Part shown: piece by piece, positions 59,290 through 64,000 of the stretch | How positions within the stretch are numbered: the stretch's first letter is position 1 | How the letters are laid out: the number at the start of each line of letters is the position of its first letter | Origin: Hydrogenophaga sp. SL48 | GTDB taxonomy: Bacteria > Pseudomonadota > Gammaproteobacteria > Burkholderiales > Burkholderiaceae_C | Direction: 5' to 3' | Length of the DNA stretch: 64,000 nucleotides | Assembly: GCF_021729865.1 (NCBI RefSeq) | Contig: NZ_CP063400.1 | Coordinates: 3,596,001-3,660,000, forward strand | The notes under the pieces: model-generated | Told to the model about the DNA's origin: nothing | Seen by the model: the letters and a program-made list of their open reading frames with translations, nothing else | Databases searched by the model: none | Position numbers and translations under genes: made by a program

Positions 59290-59487
59290 CACCAGCGTTG
59301 AGCTGACTGCGCCTTGAAACCTTCTATTGGGTCGAGGCATTCTGCATGGTGATCGACCGCTTTCGCACGCACCGAGGCATCAACAACGGATCAAGGCAAG
59401 TGGGCCAACGTGACCAAACAAGCCACATGCCAGCACCTTGCGGCAGAGAGTGAGAATCACCCCAGAGCGCGCCGTCAAGCGCAGGCG

Positions 59488-60741
59488 TCACAACTCTTTT
59501 ACGGCACGAACCACCTGTGCGCCCAACTGGCGAGTATTGAGATCATTGCCACGTCCGTTTTGCGGCAACAGTTGCAACTTCATCGCCAACTCTCTGAGCA
59601 CTGGCTTGACCGGCTGCATCGGAACACCGTTTCGCTCAACCTCAATGCTTCCGTTCTCCCGTTGCCGAATCACGTGCTCGCCATAGGTCACCTCGTCAAC
59701 GACCTTTGTAGTAGGCGCGTATGTGACCGGTGCTCCTTCGGGCATGAGCTTGTTGATGTTGTCAATGGCCTCGCGCGTTCGTGATCCCCATTGCGTGGAA
59801 AACGCATAGGTCTTTCCGCCGATATGAAAGATGTCCTCGTCGGCGCTGTAGTAGCGAGCCAGTGACTTTTCGCCGCCCACAGATTGAAAGGTCAAGGAGT
59901 CAAGTTGCCCATCTGCCGAAAGAAATATCGTGCTTTCTCTCCAAGGCACAGCTGCACCGATCTGACTGGGTGTCAAGCCACGACGCAGAGCCTCCTTCAC
60001 AACCTCATAAATCAGACGACGCTTGGGAAGATTCGTGAAGATCTGATCGCCGATTACAAGGTCAAAGCGAGTCCAATCTCGTGAGGATGGACGTGCAGCA
60101 GCCTGTTCCATAGACTTCTCGCGAACCGCTACCTGATATTGCTCAGCTTCGGGGAGCGGGATCACTTGTTGTATGTCGATCAATACCCGCTGATCTACCA
60201 AGTGTGGTCGCATTTGGACGCAACGGATATCCAAGCCTTGTTTGTTGAGCCAGAGAACAGTCGTGGTCAGCTCTTGTGGAAAGTCTGACGCCGCCAACAC
60301 GATTCTGACCTCCTCTGACAACGCAACCTGGCCATCCTCAATCTCCAAAAAGTCTCGTATCGCCTGCTCGGGATCTTCAGATGAACCCATTGACTTTAGG
60401 TACTTGCGATGTGCTTCCACAGCTTGATCGAATCGCATCGTCGAGACCATGGCCGCATATCGCAAAGCCTGAAGCTCCATATGGGCTCCGTCCTCCCGCT
60501 TCAGTTCGACGACCACCAGCCGAGCTTCTTCGTCCAAGCAGAGCAAGTCAATTCTCCGATTGGCCCCTACCCAATCACCAAACTCTTCAGCCAAAACCAT
60601 GGTCCTCACACCTGGCGTGATGGCCGCGATGTGCGCTCGCACGGCTCGCTGAATATTGGCCCGTTCTTGAAACCCCAACTCAGTAAATGTCTTTTGGGCA
60701 ATCGGTGTGAGGCTGTCCCTCGTGATCTCATAAAGCGGCAT
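59488..60741 (-). CDS. PD-(D/E)XK nuclease-like protein (NucS/RecB-like core)
   Basis: 417 residues. After a helical start (MPLYEITRDSLTPIAQK), residues 52-95 carry a restriction-nuclease-type core: EEFGDW, Asp65 in RRIDLLCL, Glu79 and Lys81 in VVVELKR, and QALRY (Gln91, Tyr95), the RecB-family QxxxY motif. Residues 180-417 contain no domain I recognise. Base composition is lower in GC than the neighbours, and it is a lone gene between MarR and an iron transporter. A defence or repair nuclease is likely; substrate unknown. Confidence 0.65.
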   Translation of the reverse strand: MPLYEITRDSLTPIAQKTFTELGFQERANIQRAVRAHIAAITPGVRTMVLAEEFGDWVGANRRIDLLCLDEEARLVVVELKREDGAHMELQALRYAAMVSTMRFDQAVEAHRKYLKSMGSSEDPEQAIRDFLEIEDGQVALSEEVRIVLAASDFPQELTTTVLWLNKQGLDIRCVQMRPHLVDQRVLIDIQQVIPLPEAEQYQVAVREKSMEQAAARPSSRDWTRFDLVIGDQIFTNLPKRRLIYEVVKEALRRGLTPSQIGAAVPWRESTIFLSADGQLDSLTFQSVGGEKSLARYYSADEDIFHIGGKTYAFSTQWGSRTREAIDNINKLMPEGAPVTYAPTTKVVDEVTYGEHVIRQRENGSIEVERNGVPMQPVKPVLRELAMKLQLLPQNGRGNDLNTRQLGAQVVRAVKEL

Positions 60742-60829
60742 GTGGTTCCTCTGAATGGGGCTATATACAAGACAAGGTGCGCAAGTGAGCTGTTCGCATG
60801 CGAGGCTTCGTCCAACAGCCGTCCTGCCC

Positions 60830-62437
60830 TCAGCGCTGGCGCAAGGTGCGGCTGAGCAGGATCACCGGCAGCAGGCCCACCAGCACCAGGGTGAGCGCGG
60901 GCAGCGCCGCCTCTCCGAGCCGCTCGTCGCGCGCGAGCTGGTAGGTGACCACGGCCAGGGTGTCGCTGTTGAAGGGCCGCAGCACCAGGGTGGCGGGCAG
61001 TTCTTTCATCACGTCCACAAACACCAGCAGCGCGGCCGCCGCCGTGGACCGCCTGAGCAGCGGCCAGTGCACACGCAGGGCCAGGCCCAGTCCGGTGGTG
61101 CCGAGCATGCGCGCCGAGTCGTCCAGGCTGGCCGGGATGCGGGCATAGCCGCTCTGCACCGACTGCAGCGCCACCGCGGTGAAGCGCACCATGTAGGCCC
61201 AGACGATGCCCAGTGCGGTGGCGGTGATCCAGTAGCCCACGCTGGACTCGGGGCGCGCGACCATCCACCAGCCCACGGGCAGCAGCAGGCCGACCACGAT
61301 GACCGCGCCCGGCACCGCGTAACCCAGGCTGGCGAGCTGCACCACGAACCGGGTCACGAAGCCCGGGCGCGCGCGCGCGGCGAACGCCAGAGCCAGCGCC
61401 AGCGCTGTGGCCACCGCGGCGCTCAGGGCCGCCAGCCGAACGCTGTTGCCCGACCACTGCACGAACTGCGTCCAGGGCAGGGACTCCCAGCCGCCCAGCA
61501 GCGGGCGCAGCATGAAGATCACCGGCAACACAAAGCCAAACAGGATCGGCAACCCGCAGGCCAGCCAGACCACGGCCGCCCGCGCGCCGCGCAGGCGCAC
61601 CGGTTGCGCCTCGGCACTGCCGGCGCGCTGACCCCGCAGCGACGCGAAACGCATGCGCCGCTGCGCCCGCTGCTCCAGCCACAGCAGCAGCGCCACCAGG
61701 GCCAGCAGCATGGTGGCGAGTTGCGCGGCCGCCAGCGGCATGTCCATCGACAGCCAGGCCTTGTAGATGCCGGCGGTGAAGGTCTGGATGCCGAAATAGC
61801 TCGCCACGCCGAAGTCGGCCAGCGTCTCCATGAGCGCGAGCGCCACCCCGGCCGCGACCGCCGGGCGCGCCAGCGGCAGCGCGACCTCGCGGATGCGGCG
61901 CGAGAGCGGCGCGCCCAGCAGGCGCGCGGCCTCCATCAACTGCGCGGCGCGTTCGGAGAGCGCGGTGCGCGCCAGCAGGTAGACATAGGGGTAGAGCGAG
62001 AAGGTGAACACCCAGACCGCACCCGCGGTGTTGCGGATTTCAGGGAACACCCGGCCGCGCAGCCCGAAGCTGTCGCGCAGACCGGTCTGCAGCGGGCCGC
62101 TGAACTGCAGGAAGTCGGTGTAGGCGTAGGCCACCACATAGGCCGGCATGGCCAGAGGGAGCAGCAGCGCCCACTCGAACACCCGGCGCCCGGGAAAGTC
62201 AAACAGCGTGACCGCGCTGGCCGCCGACATGCCCACCACCGCCACCCCCAGCGCCACGCTCAGGCACAGCAGCAGCGAGGTGAACACGTAATCCGGCAGC
62301 ACGGTGCGCCCCATCTCGGCCAGCACCTGGCGGGCGGCGGCGTCCAGCTGCAGCCACGAACCCAGCAGCGACAGCACCGGCAGGGTCAGCAACAGGGCGA
62401 GCAGCAGCAACAGGGCGGTGGGCCACCAGCGGGTCAT
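60830..62437 (-). CDS. Fe(III) ABC transporter permease (FbpB-like)
   Basis: 535 residues with about twelve transmembrane helices in two fused permease halves, each with an EAA-type loop (MEAARLLGAPLSRRIREVALP and SARMLGTTGLGLALRVHWPLL). Usual for ferric iron importers of the FbpB/AfuB type. Start at 62437 (MTRWWPTALL) begins the first helix. Divergent from the ATPase gene, with a shared 142-base regulatory region. No periplasmic binding protein gene is adjacent. Confidence 0.9.
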   Translation of the reverse strand: MTRWWPTALLLLLALLLTLPVLSLLGSWLQLDAAARQVLAEMGRTVLPDYVFTSLLLCLSVALGVAVVGMSAASAVTLFDFPGRRVFEWALLLPLAMPAYVVAYAYTDFLQFSGPLQTGLRDSFGLRGRVFPEIRNTAGAVWVFTFSLYPYVYLLARTALSERAAQLMEAARLLGAPLSRRIREVALPLARPAVAAGVALALMETLADFGVASYFGIQTFTAGIYKAWLSMDMPLAAAQLATMLLALVALLLWLEQRAQRRMRFASLRGQRAGSAEAQPVRLRGARAAVVWLACGLPILFGFVLPVIFMLRPLLGGWESLPWTQFVQWSGNSVRLAALSAAVATALALALAFAARARPGFVTRFVVQLASLGYAVPGAVIVVGLLLPVGWWMVARPESSVGYWITATALGIVWAYMVRFTAVALQSVQSGYARIPASLDDSARMLGTTGLGLALRVHWPLLRRSTAAAALLVFVDVMKELPATLVLRPFNSDTLAVVTYQLARDERLGEAALPALTLVLVGLLPVILLSRTLRQR

Positions 62438-62528
62438 GGGCGGGCTTGTGGGGATGGATGGGATGAGGGCATGGCCGTGATCATGGCATGGCCTCTTTGG
62501 CCACACCGGCCGCTGCGCGCCGCCTGGC

Positions 62529-62563
62529 TTGACCTGCGTCAACACAAATGAGAATTGTAGTCA
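62529..62563. promoter_or_regulatory. FNR-like and Fur-like sites between permease and ATPase genes
   Basis: TTGACCTGCGTCAA (62529-62542) matches the FNR dyad with TTGAC/GTCAA halves. TGAGAATTGTAGTCA (62549-62563) matches 10 of 14 positions of the Fur 7-1-7 consensus TGATAAT-N-ATTATCA. Both precede the ATPase gene start at 62580. Confidence 0.45.
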
Positions 62564-62579
62564 TCTAGAATGACCCACC

Positions 62580-63707
62580 ATGTTCCTCAACGTCAGCCAC
62601 CTGAGCGTTCAGTACCCCGGCCAGCCGCATCCCGCCGTGGACGGCGTCTCGCTGGGCTTGCGGGCGGGCGACATCGGCGTGCTGATCGGCCCCTCGGGCT
62701 GCGGCAAGACCACCCTGCTGCGCGCGGTGGCCGGCCTGGAGCAGGCCCACAGCGGCAGCATCACGCTGGAGCGCGAGACGGTGAGCGATGCAGGCCACCA
62801 CGTGCCCGCCGAAAAGCGCCGCATCGGCATGGTGTTCCAGGACTACGCGCTGTTTCCGCACCTGAACGTGGGCCGCAACGTGGCCTTTGGCATCGCCTCC
62901 CTGCCCCGCCACGAGCGCGACCGGCGCGTGGCCGAGGTGCTCCAGCTGGTGGGCCTGGACGGCATGCAGGCGCGTTTCCCCCACGAGCTCTCCGGCGGCC
63001 AGCAGCAACGCGTGGCGCTGGCCCGCGCGCTCGCGCCGCGCCCGCGCCTGCTGCTGCTCGACGAACCGTTTTCGAACCTCGACGTGGACCTGCGCGAGCG
63101 CCTGGCGCACGAGGTGCGCGGCATCCTGAAGGCCGCCGGCGCCACCGCCCTCTTCGTCACGCACGACCAGCTCGAAGCCTTTGCGATCGGCGACGTGATC
63201 GGCGTCATGCACGAAGGCCACCTGCACCAGTGGGACGACGCCTACGCGCTCTACCACCGGCCGGCCACGCGCTTCGTGGCCGAGTTCATCGGCCACGGCG
63301 TGTTCACGCCGGCCCAGATCCAGCAACACGGCGGCGACGTCGTGGTGCAGACCCCGCTGGGCGCACTGCTCGACGTGGACGAGTGCCCGCTGCCCACGGC
63401 CTACGAAGCGGGGCTGTGCGACGTGCTGCTGCGGGCCGACGACATCGTGCACGACGACCTTGCACCGGTGAAGGCGCAGATCACCCGCAAGGCCTTCCGG
63501 GGGTCCGAGTTTCTCTACACGCTGCGACTGAACACCGGCGAGACGCTGATGACCCACGTGCCCTCGCACCACAACCACGCCGTGGGTGAGTGGATCGGCA
63601 TCCGCGCCGAGGTGGACCACGTGGTCACCTTCGCGCGCGGCGGCCTGGCCACCTCGCCGCCCGCGCCGGGCGTGGCGCGCGTGGCGGGTCTCGCCGCTCA
63701 GCGCTGA
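62580..63707 (+). CDS. Fe(III) ABC transporter ATP-binding protein (FbpC-like)
   Basis: 375 residues. Walker A GPSGCGKT (37-44), signature LSGGQQQRVALARAL, Walker B LLLLDEPFSNLD, H-loop VTHDQLEAFAI, and a C-terminal TOBE-like domain. Ferric-type ABC ATPase (FbpC/PotA cluster). It pairs with the divergent permease. Convergent with the PepSY gene at the window edge. Confidence 0.93.
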   Translation: MFLNVSHLSVQYPGQPHPAVDGVSLGLRAGDIGVLIGPSGCGKTTLLRAVAGLEQAHSGSITLERETVSDAGHHVPAEKRRIGMVFQDYALFPHLNVGRNVAFGIASLPRHERDRRVAEVLQLVGLDGMQARFPHELSGGQQQRVALARALAPRPRLLLLDEPFSNLDVDLRERLAHEVRGILKAAGATALFVTHDQLEAFAIGDVIGVMHEGHLHQWDDAYALYHRPATRFVAEFIGHGVFTPAQIQQHGGDVVVQTPLGALLDVDECPLPTAYEAGLCDVLLRADDIVHDDLAPVKAQITRKAFRGSEFLYTLRLNTGETLMTHVPSHHNHAVGEWIGIRAEVDHVVTFARGGLATSPPAPGVARVAGLAAQR

Positions 63708-63726
63708 GCGGCGCACCCTTCGGATC

Positions 63727-64000
63727 TCAGCTCAGCGCGGCCTTCACACCGGGCAGGCGGGAAATCACCAGCCAGTCCAGCAACAGCACACTCAGCAACA
63801 CCGCGCCCGACAGCGGGAAGGCCAGCGCGGCCACCAGCATCACCACCGCGCCGGTCTTCCACAGCGCAAGGTTCTGGGGCCGTGGCGGCGCGGCCAGGCG
63901 CCCCGAGCCGGCCGGGCGGCGCTTCCACCACATGACGATGCCGCTGACGCACAGAAACGCCACGCCCGAACAGAACAGCACGTTGAGCCACGCGCTCCAC
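63727..64000 (-). CDS. PepSY-associated transmembrane protein, C-terminal part
   Basis: The gene runs off the window; the last 90 residues or so are visible. They contain WSAWLNVLFCSGVAFLCVSG, WWKRRPAG (the family pattern xGxxMWWKRRP) and two further hydrophobic helices (AVVMLVAALAFPLSGAVLLS, LLDWLVIS). PepSY_TM proteins are inner-membrane proteins often near iron uptake genes and are proposed to act as ferric reductases. This fits the iron ABC neighbour. The N terminus and PepSY domain lie outside. Confidence 0.82.
   Translation of the reverse strand, partial: WSAWLNVLFCSGVAFLCVSGIVMWWKRRPAGSGRLAAPPRPQNLALWKTGAVVMLVAALAFPLSGAVLLSVLLLDWLVISRLPGVKAALS

Noticed and set aside
1..64000. CRISPR array, prophage, rRNA operon or replication origin
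   Set aside because: No regularly spaced repeats, phage structural genes, rRNA or DnaA-box clusters were seen; the lysozyme-like gene at 24957 is isolated and membrane-anchored.

Overview
The window is a high-GC chromosomal segment of a betaproteobacterium, order Burkholderiales, most likely family Comamonadaceae (Hydrogenophaga/Acidovorax-like). This rests on the aa3 cytochrome oxidase cluster layout, the Bug-type solute receptor, the short Comamonadaceae-style intergenic repeats (for example GCTTGGGGCGGCCCGGCGC at 2404 and 18820) and overall protein character; no 16S gene is present to settle it. Gene density is high and almost all genes look chromosomal and intact.

Region 1-4.7 kb: a Tat-exported ferritin-like protein, then a co-oriented cluster of a DUF3034 outer-membrane-type protein, exported truncated hemoglobin, cupredoxin-like protein, ECF sigma factor and RskA-type anti-sigma factor. 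Region 4.7-8.1 kb: queF, a prolyl-4-hydroxylase-like dioxygenase and yaaA on the minus strand. yaaA is divergent from truC, and the two start codons overlap. Region 8.0-10.6 kb: a rubrerythrin / two-cluster Fe-S protein / DUF3501 operon. Region 10.8-13.8 kb: a VOC protein, an FAD monooxygenase and DUF2783, with two copies of a hairpin repeat between the first two. valS follows, then a degenerate 2-hydroxyacid dehydrogenase, a TusA-like protein and a NUDIX hydrolase.

Region 18.8-20.4 kb is a complete IS110-family insertion beside cysM. Its left end encodes what reads as an intact bridge RNA. I could match both the target guides and the donor guides to the actual flanks and element ends, with a CT core and a promoter that exists only at the circular junction. 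This is the most striking item in the window.

Region 21.4-30 kb: tRNA-Leu, an OsmC-AraC operon divergent from two tandem methyltransferases, an anchored lysozyme-like protein, a cation antiporter with altered ion-site residues, an NAD-dependent epimerase-like protein, a flavin/2Fe-2S reductase and a Bug receptor. Region 30-39.5 kb: the complete aa3 cytochrome c oxidase locus (ctaC, ctaD, small assembly protein, ctaG, DUF2970, ctaE, SURF1, Sco-like, ctaA, ctaB, Sco), with an FNR/Anr box just upstream of ctaC. Region 40-47.3 kb: BioC-like methyltransferase, comF, trmL, MaoC hydratase, ParA-like ATPase, TauE exporter, pcaF-type thiolase, DUF1841 and cytochrome c4, the last with another FNR/Anr box.

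Region 47.4-51.9 kb: a MoxR ATPase and its VWA partner, split by an accessory insert of a small lipoprotein gene, a gene remnant, an IS5-family element with TTAG target duplication and a putative AbiC-like phage-resistance gene. Region 51.9-58.1 kb: tamA-tamB and tRNA-Arg. Region 58.2-64 kb: a DUF2798/MarR divergent pair with two operators, a lower-GC nuclease-like gene, a divergent Fe(III) ABC transporter pair (permease, ATPase) with Fur-like and FNR-like sites, and the end of a PepSY membrane protein. No CRISPR array, prophage or rRNA operon was seen.
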